A DNA stretch of 64,000 bases from Actinomadura alba (GTDB lineage: Bacteria > Actinomycetota > Actinomycetes > Streptosporangiales > Streptosporangiaceae): positions 124,001 through 188,000 of the forward strand of contig NZ_JABVEC010000011.1 in assembly GCF_014323705.1 (NCBI RefSeq), written 5' to 3'. Positions within the stretch are counted from its first letter, which is position 1. Every line of letters starts with the position of its first letter. Shown here piece after piece: positions 28,675 to 37,045 of this stretch. A program made the translations under genes and the position numbers. The notes beneath the pieces were generated by a model. The model was given only the letters and a program-made list of their open reading frames with translations, did not search any database and was not told where the DNA came from.

Positions 28675-30186
28675 ATGACGTCACGAAATTCGCGAAACGT
28701 CGCCCGGGTCGCCATGTTGCTCGCCGCCGCGAGCGCCGCGGCCGGGTGCTCCGTCGGGGCGGACCGGCCCGATGAGGGCGTCCCTGCCCGTCCGCCCTCG
28801 GCGCTTTCCGGCGACGGCGGGGCGTCCTCGGCCGGCGACTCCTACACCGACGGGGACGGCAACGGCGGATACGACGTCCAGCACTACGACCTCAGGTTGC
28901 GCATCGATCCGGCGAACCGCGCCAAGGCGCTCGACGGCGTCGCCGAGATCACCGCGAGGGCCACCCAGGAGATGTCGCGTTTCCATCTCGACCTGGCCGG
29001 TCTGAACGTCGCCGAGGTACGGGTGGACGACGCCGCCGCGCGACACGAGCGGCAGGACAGCGAACTGATCGTCTCACCGGCCGCTCCGCTGAAGCGGGGC
29101 GCGACCTTCAAGGTGCGGGTGCGCTACTCCGGTACGCCCAAGACCGTCGTCGACCCGATCCTGCAACGCTACGGGTGGATCCCCACCAGCGACGGCGTCT
29201 TCATCGCGTGCCAGCCGAGCGGCGCGCACAGCTGGTTCCCGGGCAACGACCACCCCACCGACAAGGCCACGTTCGACTTCCACATCACTGTGCCGAGCGG
29301 GCTGACCGCCATCGCCAACGGCGAGCAGACCGAAGGCCCCGCCACCGGCGGGGACGACCCGGCCGAGCCGCCGGGCACCGACCCGACGCCGCGGTTCAGC
29401 CAGATCGCCGCCCGCGCCGAGACGACGACCACGTGGCGGGTCAAGGAGCCGATGGCGACCTACCTCGCCACCGTCAACGTCGGCCGGTTCGACGTGCGCA
29501 AGGGCGAGACCCCCGGCGGGATCCCGATCCTGTCCGCCGTCGACCCGACGGTCATCACCACCGACGTGGACGAGTTCCACACCAAGAACGCTCAGATCAC
29601 CGACGAGTGGGTGAAGCTCTTCGGCCCCTACCCGTTCTCGTCCACGGGCGGGATCGTCGACAACGCCGACGTGGGCTTCGCCCTGGAGACGCAGACCCGC
29701 CCGGTCTACGGATCGTTCGGCGCCCAGGAGACGATCGTGGCGCACGAGCTGGCGCACCAGTGGTTCGGTGACAGCGTCAGCGTCACCAGGTGGAAGGACA
29801 TCTGGCTCAACGAGGGTTTCGCCACCTACGCCGAATGGCTGTGGGGTGAGCGGTCCGGCGGGGCTACCGCCCAGCAGGAGTTCGACAACCGGTACCGGCA
29901 ACCCGGCAACCGGGAGATCTGGGACGTGCCGCCGGGCAATCCCGGGCGCGCCCAGATGTTCGGGCGGTCGGTGTACGACCGGGGCGGCATGACCCTGCAC
30001 GCCCTGCGACGCAAGGTCGGCGACGCCACCTTCTTCACCATCCTGCGCACCTGGGCCAAGGAGCACCGGCACGGCAACGCGACGACCGCGCAGTTCATCG
30101 CGCTGGCCGAGCGGCTGTCCGACCAGGACCTCGACAGGTTCTTCCGGGTCTGGCTGTACGACCGAGGCCGACCGGCCAACTGGTGA
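28675..30186 (+). CDS. lipoprotein M1 family zinc metallopeptidase (first of a tandem pair)
   Basis: Secreted aminopeptidase-like enzyme of about 503 residues. The signal peptide ends in a lipobox-like AAAGC near residue 25, followed by a Pro/Ser/Gly-rich linker. An N-terminal M1 beta-domain precedes a thermolysin-like catalytic domain with HELAH (H357, E358, H361) and the third zinc ligand E380 in WLNEGFATYAEW. The GAMEN exopeptidase motif is represented by VGFALETQTRP. It lacks the large C-terminal helical domain of PepN. The ATG at 28675 was chosen because it begins the signal peptide. A paralogue follows 93 bases downstream. Confidence 0.9.
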   Translation: MTSRNSRNVARVAMLLAAASAAAGCSVGADRPDEGVPARPPSALSGDGGASSAGDSYTDGDGNGGYDVQHYDLRLRIDPANRAKALDGVAEITARATQEMSRFHLDLAGLNVAEVRVDDAAARHERQDSELIVSPAAPLKRGATFKVRVRYSGTPKTVVDPILQRYGWIPTSDGVFIACQPSGAHSWFPGNDHPTDKATFDFHITVPSGLTAIANGEQTEGPATGGDDPAEPPGTDPTPRFSQIAARAETTTTWRVKEPMATYLATVNVGRFDVRKGETPGGIPILSAVDPTVITTDVDEFHTKNAQITDEWVKLFGPYPFSSTGGIVDNADVGFALETQTRPVYGSFGAQETIVAHELAHQWFGDSVSVTRWKDIWLNEGFATYAEWLWGERSGGATAQQEFDNRYRQPGNREIWDVPPGNPGRAQMFGRSVYDRGGMTLHALRRKVGDATFFTILRTWAKEHRHGNATTAQFIALAERLSDQDLDRFFRVWLYDRGRPANW

Positions 30187-30279
30187 GGCCCCAGCGAAGG
30201 GGCAACCCTCGGCAAGGTATCCGGAAAGGCCCGGCGGGCACCGCGACACCGCGCGGGCCGGGCCCACAGGGTATGGCGG

Positions 30280-31899
30280 GTGAACCGCCCTCTCGGACGA
30301 GCGACCAGACGATCTGACGAACACGCCACCAGGCGGGCGACCCGGATGACGGCCCGGCGGGCCGCCGTCCGGATGACCGCCGTGGCGACCGCCGCATGCG
30401 TGGTGATGACGATCAACGGCAGCGGCGTGACGGTACTGCGGTCGGCCCCCTGGCCGGCGGAGGCCCCGGCGCGGCCCGCCGCCTCGCCGAACGCCGCCAC
30501 CCCCGTCACCGCCCCGGTGCGGCCGGCCGCCTCGGCCGGTCCGCCCGCCTCCGCGCCCGCCTCCGCGCCCGCCTCCGCGCCCGCCTCCGCGCCCGCCTCG
30601 GCGGGCCGGCCCGGCGTGCCCGGGCTGGGCGACAAGTACTTCCCCCGGGCCGGCAACGGCGGCTACGACGTCGGCGAGTACCAGGTCGATCTGCGCTACA
30701 CACCCGCGGAACAGCGTGTCACCGCCACGGTGACGATCACCGCGCGGGCGACGCTGGACCTGTCCGGCTTCAACCTCGACTTCCGCGGCCCAGAGATCAC
30801 CGAGCTCCTCGTCAACGGGCTGCCCGCGCCGTACGAGCGGCGAGGCCAGGAACTCGTCGTCAAACCGCCGAGGACGCTGCCGCGCGGCGGCACCTTCACG
30901 ACGGTCGTCCGCTACTCCGGACGGCCGCGGCCGAGCCGCCACGCCACCCTGGGGACGTACGGATGGGTGCCGACGAAGGACGGTGCGGTCGTGGCCGCCG
31001 AGCCGGACGGCGCGCCCACCTGGCTCCCGGTGAACGACCATCCCCGCGACAAGGCGACGTACATCTTCCGGGTCACGGTGCCGAAGCACCTGCAGGTGCT
31101 GGCCAACGGCGATCCGCATCCCCCGGTGACCCGGGGGGCGACCACGACGTACGTGTGGACCGAACGCGATCCGATGGCGAGCTACCTCGCGATGATCGCC
31201 ATCGGCCGGTTCTCGGTCCGGCGCGGCCGGGTCGCCGACATCCCGGTCATCACGGCCGTGGATCCGCAGTTCGCCTCGGCCGGCGAGCGCCTCCACACCA
31301 CCACGATGGAGGTGCTCCGCTGGCAGATCCGGACGTTCGGCGACTACCCGTTCCAGACCGCCGGGGGCATCATCGACGATCCGCGGCTGGGCTACGCCCT
31401 GGAGACCCAGGAACGGCCGGTCTATCTCGGCTTCACGCCCGACGAGCGTTTCATCGTGCACGAGCTGGCGCACCAGTGGTTCGGTAACAGCGTCAGCCTG
31501 TGGCGCTGGCAGGACATCTGGCTCAACGAGGGTTTCGCCACCTATGCCGAGTGGCTGTGGAGTGAGCACACCGGGCGGGAGACGACCGCGAAGATCTTCG
31601 AGCGGCACTATCGCCAGCCGCCCAAGTCACCGATCTTCAATCCGCCCGTGGGCGACCCTGGAGTGGACGGCCTGTTCAGTTCCTCGATCTACGTGCGGGG
31701 CGCCATGTGCCTGCAGGCCCTGCGCGCCAAGGTGGGCGACGAGAAGTTCTTCACCATCCTGCGCGAGTGGGCGGCGGCGCACCGGCACGGGACCGCCAGC
31801 GTCCCCGAGTTCGTCGCCTTCGCCGAGCGGACGTCCGGCATGCGGCTCGACCGGCTCTTCCAGACCTGGCTCTTCGAGAAGGGCAAGCCCAAGCGATGA
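30280..31899 (+). CDS. secreted M1 family zinc metallopeptidase (second of a tandem pair)
   Basis: 539 residues from the GTG at 30280, which has AGGG eight bases upstream; internal ATG codons at 30346 and 30373 are alternatives. A Tat- or Sec-like N-terminus rich in Arg and a hydrophobic stretch are followed by an Ala/Pro linker containing repeats of P-A-S-A encoded by 12-base DNA repeats. The M1 core then matches the upstream paralogue. HELAH is at about residues 394-398 and the zinc glutamate at 417. Unlike its neighbour it has no lipobox, so it may be released rather than anchored. Confidence 0.88.
   Translation: MNRPLGRATRRSDEHATRRATRMTARRAAVRMTAVATAACVVMTINGSGVTVLRSAPWPAEAPARPAASPNAATPVTAPVRPAASAGPPASAPASAPASAPASAPASAGRPGVPGLGDKYFPRAGNGGYDVGEYQVDLRYTPAEQRVTATVTITARATLDLSGFNLDFRGPEITELLVNGLPAPYERRGQELVVKPPRTLPRGGTFTTVVRYSGRPRPSRHATLGTYGWVPTKDGAVVAAEPDGAPTWLPVNDHPRDKATYIFRVTVPKHLQVLANGDPHPPVTRGATTTYVWTERDPMASYLAMIAIGRFSVRRGRVADIPVITAVDPQFASAGERLHTTTMEVLRWQIRTFGDYPFQTAGGIIDDPRLGYALETQERPVYLGFTPDERFIVHELAHQWFGNSVSLWRWQDIWLNEGFATYAEWLWSEHTGRETTAKIFERHYRQPPKSPIFNPPVGDPGVDGLFSSSIYVRGAMCLQALRAKVGDEKFFTILREWAAAHRHGTASVPEFVAFAERTSGMRLDRLFQTWLFEKGKPKR
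30543..30601 (+). repeat. 12-bp tandem repeat encoding an Ala/Pro/Ser linker
   Basis: Four exact copies and one partial copy of GCCCGCCTCCGC run head to tail, giving the P-A-S-A repeats of the M1 peptidase linker. Such a run is prone to slippage, which would change linker length in steps of four residues without a frameshift. Confidence 0.85.
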
Positions 31900-31932
31900 G
31901 CGGTGCTCCGTGCCGCCCGCGACCGGGGGGCT

Positions 31933-31990
31933 GCGAACAACTGCATGATCACGGCAGGGGATCTTCTGGCGTGATCATGCAATTGTTCGC
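31933..31990. terminator. very long near-perfect hairpin between convergent genes
   Basis: A 21-base arm at 31933-31953 pairs with 31970-31990 with one mismatch around a 16-base loop, and GGGG/CCCC extends the stem after a wobble and a mismatch. It lies between the M1 peptidase gene and the convergent threonine dehydratase gene, so a bidirectional terminator is the simplest reading. The stem is AT-richer (TGATCA, ATTG) than its surroundings, which is unusual for a local terminator and could mark a dispersed palindromic repeat. Confidence 0.6.
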
Positions 31991-32014
31991 GACCCCTCGA
32001 GCCGGAATCGCCGT

Positions 32015-33229
32015 TCAGCTGAAGGTGAGCACGTAGCCCTTGGCCCTGAGCCGCCCCAGCACCTCGTCACAGTGGTCGGGGCCCCTGGTCTCCAGGTGCA
32101 TGAGGACCTCGGCGTCCTCGACGTGCAGCCGGGCGGCGACCCGCTCGTGCATCACGTCGAGCACGTTCACGCCGAGCTCGGCCAGCTCGCCCAGCAGCGT
32201 GACCAGCGCGCCGGGCCGGTCCTGAACCCGGCAGCGGACGACGAGGTAGCGACCGGCGACCGCCAGCCCGTGGCGCAGCACCTTGGCGAGCAGCACCGGG
32301 TCGATGTTGCCGCCCGACAGCACCGCCACCACTGGCGGGTTGAAGGCGTAGGCGTGTTCGAGCATCGCGGCGACGCCCGCGGCGCCGGCGGGTTCGACGA
32401 CCTGCTTCGAACGCTCGAGGCAGAGCAGGAGCGCCTGCGAGAGCGACTCCTCGGACACCGTGACGACGGCGTCGACGAGCTTGGACACCAGCTCGAAGGT
32501 CAGCTCCCCGGGCTTGCCCACCGCGATGCCGTCCGCCATCGTCGGGCCGATGTCGACCCGGGTCGGGTGGGCGGTGGCCAGCGACGGAGGAAAGGCGGCG
32601 GCCCTCTTGGCCTGCACACCGATCACCTTGACGTCCTGCCTGAGCTCCTTGACCGCCGTGGCGATCCCCGCCACCAGCCCGCCCCCGCCGGTCGCGGTGA
32701 CGATCGTCCGCACGTCGGGTCGCTGCTCGAGGATCTCCAGCCCGATGGTGCCCTGCCCGGCGACCACATCCGGGTGGTCGAACGGGTGGATGAAGATCGC
32801 CCCGTGTTCCTCCGCGTACGCCTCGGCGGCGACCAGGCAGTCGTCCACGGTCGGCCCTGGGAACAGCACCTCCGCGCCGTACGCCTTCGTCGCGGCCACT
32901 TTCGGCAGCGGCGCGCCCTCGGGCATGAAGACGGTGGCCTTGCACCCCAGCAGCGAGGCGGCGAGGGCGACGCCCTGGGCGTGATTGCCGGCGCTCGCCG
33001 CGACGACGCCGCCGGCCCGCTCGGCCTCGCTCAGCCGGGCGATCCGCACGTACGCCCCACGGATCTTGAACGAGCCGGTGCGCTGCAGGTTCTCGCACTT
33101 GAGGTACACCGGCCCGCCCACCATCTCGGACAGGTAGCGGGAGTGCAGCAGTGGTGTGGATACGGCGACATCGCGCAGCAGCTCACCGGCCGCGCGGATC
33201 TCACGAACGCCCACGGAATCCCGAGTCAT
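32015..33229 (-). CDS. ilvA: threonine dehydratase with C-terminal ACT-like domain
   Basis: PLP-dependent deamination of L-threonine to 2-oxobutanoate, first step of isoleucine synthesis or threonine breakdown. 404 residues, fold-type II: Schiff-base lysine K55 in TGSFKIRGAY, glycine-rich phosphate cup TGGGGLVAGIA. A single ACT-like domain follows (about 325-404, YLVVRCRVQDRPGALVTLL), as in the TdcB/actinomycete catabolic-type enzymes. It is therefore shorter than the two-domain E. coli IlvA regulatory module. Whether it is biosynthetic or catabolic cannot be decided here. Confidence 0.93.
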   Translation of the reverse strand: MTRDSVGVREIRAAGELLRDVAVSTPLLHSRYLSEMVGGPVYLKCENLQRTGSFKIRGAYVRIARLSEAERAGGVVAASAGNHAQGVALAASLLGCKATVFMPEGAPLPKVAATKAYGAEVLFPGPTVDDCLVAAEAYAEEHGAIFIHPFDHPDVVAGQGTIGLEILEQRPDVRTIVTATGGGGLVAGIATAVKELRQDVKVIGVQAKRAAAFPPSLATAHPTRVDIGPTMADGIAVGKPGELTFELVSKLVDAVVTVSEESLSQALLLCLERSKQVVEPAGAAGVAAMLEHAYAFNPPVVAVLSGGNIDPVLLAKVLRHGLAVAGRYLVVRCRVQDRPGALVTLLGELAELGVNVLDVMHERVAARLHVEDAEVLMHLETRGPDHCDEVLGRLRAKGYVLTFS

Positions 33230-33316
33230 CCCCCGAGTCTCCCACCTTCGGCCCCGATCTCACGGTGCCTGCCCGCCCTCCGCGACCAGGCCCGATGGCG
33301 TGTCGCGCGCACCGGC

Positions 33317-34288
33317 TCAGTCGGCGTTCCAGTAGCGGTCCCCGGCGAACACCAGGGCGGCGGCACCGATGAGGCCCGCGGGCTGGCCCAGGGCGGCCGG
33401 CACGACGCGCACCTCCCTCGCGTAGTCCATGCGCGCATGCACCCGCAGCGCCTCTTCGAGCGGGTCGAACAGCAGCGGGCCGGCCTGGGACAGCCCGCCA
33501 CCGATGGCGATCACCTCGAGATCGCACAGGTGCGTCGCCGAGGCGAGGGCGATGCCCAGCGCCCGGCCGGCCCGCCGCAGCGCCGTGGTCGCGATGGGGT
33601 GGCCACGTGCCGCGTCGTCGGCCAGGTCCTTGGCGGTGGTCTCGGACCGTCCCGGCCGCCAGCCCTGTTCCCGCGCCCAGGCGGCCAGCGCGGGCCCCCG
33701 CGCGATCGCCTCGAGGCAGCCCCGGCCGCCGCAGCCGCACGGCGGCCCGTCCGGGTCGACGATCACATGACCGATGTGCCCTGCATTGCCCCGCGCACCG
33801 TCGATCAGCCGCCCGCCGAGGATCAACCCGCCGCCGACCCCGGTGGACACCACCATGCCGAGCATGTTGCCCCGGCCCCTGCCCGCTCCCCGCCAGTGCT
33901 CGGCGACCGCCACGCAGACGGCGTCGTTGTGCACCCGTACCGGCAGGCCGGGATGGCGGGCGCGCAGCCGGTCCCTCAGCGGGAAGTCCCGCCAGGCCGG
34001 GATGTTCAGCGGCGACACCTCCCCGGCCGGCCAGGTCATCGGCCCGCCGCAACCGACTCCGACGCCCGCGATCGAGGGGGCACCGCTGTCGGCGAGGACC
34101 TTGTCGAGCAGCGCCTCCAGGGTGCGCCAGAGGACCTCGGCGTCCAGGTCCGGCTCGTTGGGCGTCTCCACCCGGTCGTACGCGGCGATCCGGCCACCGG
34201 GTTCCACCAGGCCGACGGCCAGCTTGGTGCCGCCGATGTCGATCGCGAGGACCGGGCCCGGCCCGGGTCCGCCAGGGTCAGGCGTCAT
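33317..34288 (-). CDS. ROK family sugar kinase (glucokinase-like)
   Basis: Cytoplasmic sugar kinase of about 323 residues: phosphate loop AIDIGGTKLAVG (about 15-26), GVGCGGPM, catalytic HNDA, and the ROK zinc signature in GPPCGCGGRGCLEA. This combination fits glucokinase or a related hexose/N-acetylhexosamine kinase. The ATG at 34288 overlaps the stop of the upstream FIST gene by eleven bases, so the two are cotranscribed and probably translationally coupled; the functional link is not obvious. Frame further upstream lies within the FIST gene and is not used. Confidence 0.9.
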   Translation of the reverse strand: MTPDPGGPGPGPVLAIDIGGTKLAVGLVEPGGRIAAYDRVETPNEPDLDAEVLWRTLEALLDKVLADSGAPSIAGVGVGCGGPMTWPAGEVSPLNIPAWRDFPLRDRLRARHPGLPVRVHNDAVCVAVAEHWRGAGRGRGNMLGMVVSTGVGGGLILGGRLIDGARGNAGHIGHVIVDPDGPPCGCGGRGCLEAIARGPALAAWAREQGWRPGRSETTAKDLADDAARGHPIATTALRRAGRALGIALASATHLCDLEVIAIGGGLSQAGPLLFDPLEEALRVHARMDYAREVRVVPAALGQPAGLIGAAALVFAGDRYWNAD

Positions 34289-35438
34289 CGCCCGCTCCGA
34301 AGGCCAGGATCGAGGCGGTGAAGCCGTGCACGTGGTTACGGCCGCCGACAGGGCCGATCTCACCGGCGGCGAAGAAGCCGCCGACGCCCGCCGGGCCGAA
34401 GGTCCGGCGCAGCGTCCGTATGTCGTGGTCCGAGCTCGGGAACATCGCCCTGCCCCGGCCGTTGCACGAGAACAGCAGCGCTCCCTCGACCGGTGCGAGG
34501 TCGAACCGTTCGAGCAGCTCGGACAGGTCCTCGTCGGCGGCCCCGGCGTCGCGCACCTGGAACCGCACAGTGCGGCCCACCTCGACGACGTCGCCGATCG
34601 CGATCGCCCCGTTGTCGGTGTCGGCCCCCACGACGCCGCGGACGAGGAAGTCGCCCTGCTCGTACTCGTCGGCGTACTCGTCCATCGCCACCCCGATCAG
34701 CAGTCCCGAGGCGGCCAGTTCCTGCTCGTCGGCCGGGAGCACAGTGATGATCTGCTCGAGCTTGTCGAGCGCGGGCGCGCCCGCCAGCTCGTACAGCACG
34801 TTGTCCTCGGCCTTGGTCACGGCCATCGGAGGGCCGATCGGCCGCGCGCCCTGGCTCACCACGGTCGCGGCGGTGATCGGCCCGCCGAGGACGACGCCGA
34901 CGGCGCCGGTCTCGATGACCTCGTCGTCGACGAACAGCCGCGTGGATCCCCGTACCTCTCCGCCGGCGAGCCCGCCGACCAGCGGCAGGCCCGGCAGCAC
35001 GTCACCCGACCGCTCGACGAACGCGTCCACCGGGAAGCTGTACGGGTCGGCCAGCAGCACACCGACCACGTCGTCGTCGCGGCCCTCGGGCATGCCCAGG
35101 ACGACCAGCCGGTCGTCGGTGCGCAGGGTCTCGAGCCGGAACGGCTCGATCCGCGCCTGGGGCAGGATCGCGGCCCACGCGCTGACGGCGCTCGTCTCCT
35201 CCACGCCCCTGTTTCCGCCGATCACTCCGCTGGCGCTGCAGCCGATGATCGTACGGGCGTTCGCGACCTCCATGGCCCGTCTGGCCGCGGCCTCGACCAG
35301 GTCCGGGTCTTCGCCGGTGATGAAAACGCACATGAGATCCGCGCGCCCGGTCAGCGGTTCCATGGCCTGCCGGACGGCGGATTCCGCTGAACTCATAAGA
35401 TCGGGTCCGAGGGCAAGCCCGTCGCCGAAGCGCGCCAC
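34278..35438 (-). CDS. FIST-domain sensory protein
   Basis: About 386 residues containing FIST_N (about 15-200, with VFITGEDPDLVEAAARRA and TIIGCSASGVIGG) and FIST_C (about 215-370, with LLFSCNGRGRAMF). FIST domains bind small ligands, probably amino acids, and are linked to signal transduction and to F-box proteins in eukaryotes. The GTG at 35438 has GGGAGGT seven to eight bases upstream. It is divergent from the MoxR ATPase gene at 35584 and coupled to the ROK kinase gene behind it. Confidence 0.88.
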   Translation of the reverse strand: MARFGDGLALGPDLMSSAESAVRQAMEPLTGRADLMCVFITGEDPDLVEAAARRAMEVANARTIIGCSASGVIGGNRGVEETSAVSAWAAILPQARIEPFRLETLRTDDRLVVLGMPEGRDDDVVGVLLADPYSFPVDAFVERSGDVLPGLPLVGGLAGGEVRGSTRLFVDDEVIETGAVGVVLGGPITAATVVSQGARPIGPPMAVTKAEDNVLYELAGAPALDKLEQIITVLPADEQELAASGLLIGVAMDEYADEYEQGDFLVRGVVGADTDNGAIAIGDVVEVGRTVRFQVRDAGAADEDLSELLERFDLAPVEGALLFSCNGRGRAMFPSSDHDIRTLRRTFGPAGVGGFFAAGEIGPVGGRNHVHGFTASILAFGAGDDA

Positions 35439-35583
35439 TGGGTCCACCTCCCTCGTACGGTCTCGGGGTGTAGACCGATTCTCCCCGGTTCTTCGGCCAC
35501 GTACCAAAACCAGCGGGTCTGGGCGGGCGGCGGGTTCGGGACCGGGGTGCGAGTACTCACTTCCGCGACGTAGTGTCGATCTC

Positions 35584-36996
35584 GTGCGTGATTCCACACC
35601 GCGCGAGACCACCCTGGGTGAACTCCGCGCAAACGGCCACGTCCATCGCCCGGTGAAGGCCGAGCTCCGAAATAACCTGCTGGCCAGGCTCCGATCCGGC
35701 GAGCCCAGGTTTCCGGGGATCGTCGGGTTCGACGACACCGTGCTCCCCCATCTCGAGCGCGCCCTGCTGGCAGGGCACGATCTCGTGCTGCTGGGCGAGC
35801 GCGGACAGGGCAAGACCCGGCTGATCCGCACCCTGGTGGGGCTGCTGGACGAGTGGACCCCGGTCATCGACGGCTGCGAGATCAACGATCACCCGTACGA
35901 GCCGGTGTGCGTGCGCTGCCGCAGGCTCGCCGCCGAACTCGGGGACGGGCTGCCCATCGCCTGGCGGCACCGTGACGAGCGGTTCGGCGAGAAGCTGGCC
36001 ACGCCCGACACGAGCGTGGGCGACCTGATCGGCGACATCGATCCGATCAAGGTCGCCGAGGGCCGTACGCTGGGCGATCCCGAGACGGTGCACTTCGGCC
36101 TGGTGCCGCGCACCAACCGTGGGATCTTCTCCATCAACGAGCTGCCCGACCTGGCCGAGCGCATCCAGGTGGCGCTGCTCAACGTGCTCGAGGAACGCGA
36201 CATCCAGGTGCGCGGCTACGCCCTGCGACTGCCGCTCGACGTTCTCCTCGTCGCCAGCGCCAACCCCGAGGACTACACCAACCGGGGACGGATCATCACC
36301 CCGCTGAAGGACCGCTTCGGCGCCGAGATCCGCACCCACTATCCCCTGGCCCTGGAGGACGAGCTCGACCTCGTCCGGCAAGAGGCGGATCTCGCCGACC
36401 TCGGCGCCGAGGTACCCGGCCATCTGATCGAGGTGATCGGCCGGTTCACCCGGCTCGTCCGTGACTCGACCGCGGTCGACTCGCGGTCCGGCGTCTCGGC
36501 GCGGTTCGCCATCGCCGGCGCCGAGACGGTGGCGGCGGGCGCCCTTCGCCGCGCCGCGCTCACCGGCGAGCAGCAGCCCGTCGCGCGTGTGTGCGACCTG
36601 CCGGCGGTGGTGCCCACGCTGCTCGGCAAGGTGGAGTTCGAGGTCAGCGAAGAGGGGCGTGAGCAGGAGGTGCTCGAGCATCTGCTGCGTCGGGCCACCG
36701 CCGAGACCTACCGGCGCTCGCTCGGGCCGGCCGATCTGTCCGGGCTGCTGGACAGGTTCGACGCCGGTGAGAGCGTCGACTCCGGAGAGCTCGTCCCGGC
36801 CACCGAGCTGCTCAAGCGGGTGGGCCAGGTGCCCGGCCTGGCCAAGATCATGGAGCGGCTGGGAATGTCCGGTGAGTCACCCGGCCAGGCCGCCGCGGCA
36901 CTCGAGTTCGCGCTGGAAGGGCTCTTCCTGACCCGCCGGCTGTCCAAGGAGGTCTCCTCGCCCGGTCCCGACGGCACCGCGACCTACCGAACATGA
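35584..36996 (+). CDS. MoxR/magnesium chelatase-like AAA+ ATPase
   Basis: 470-residue AAA+ protein from the GTG at 35584. Walker A GERGQGKT (71-78), a sensor region LLVASANPEDYTNRGR and an arginine-finger region ENPLKDRFGAEIRTHYP-like (TPLKDRFGAEIR). An insertion with cysteines C98, C109 and C112 (GCEIND...VCVRC) suggests a small metal site. A C-terminal lid and a helical extension follow. Such ATPases work with the VWA protein encoded next to them as chaperone-like complexes that remodel or metallate a client. The gap to the VWA gene is 49 bases, so the two form an operon. Confidence 0.9.
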   Translation: MRDSTPRETTLGELRANGHVHRPVKAELRNNLLARLRSGEPRFPGIVGFDDTVLPHLERALLAGHDLVLLGERGQGKTRLIRTLVGLLDEWTPVIDGCEINDHPYEPVCVRCRRLAAELGDGLPIAWRHRDERFGEKLATPDTSVGDLIGDIDPIKVAEGRTLGDPETVHFGLVPRTNRGIFSINELPDLAERIQVALLNVLEERDIQVRGYALRLPLDVLLVASANPEDYTNRGRIITPLKDRFGAEIRTHYPLALEDELDLVRQEADLADLGAEVPGHLIEVIGRFTRLVRDSTAVDSRSGVSARFAIAGAETVAAGALRRAALTGEQQPVARVCDLPAVVPTLLGKVEFEVSEEGREQEVLEHLLRRATAETYRRSLGPADLSGLLDRFDAGESVDSGELVPATELLKRVGQVPGLAKIMERLGMSGESPGQAAAALEFALEGLFLTRRLSKEVSSPGPDGTATYRT

Positions 36997-37045
36997 CGGC
37001 CCCCGCGGTCGCGGACGTCCGCGCGCGCACGAGGAGGGAGAGCCG

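Noticed and set aside
30543-30601. Short regularly repeated units resembling a CRISPR-like array
   Set aside because: Repeats are contiguous 12-mers without spacers inside a coding frame and encode a linker.
33607-35583. Very long open frame on the plus strand leading into the MoxR gene
   Set aside because: It is antisense to the ROK and FIST genes, whose protein motifs are clear; high GC keeps stop codons rare in alternative frames.
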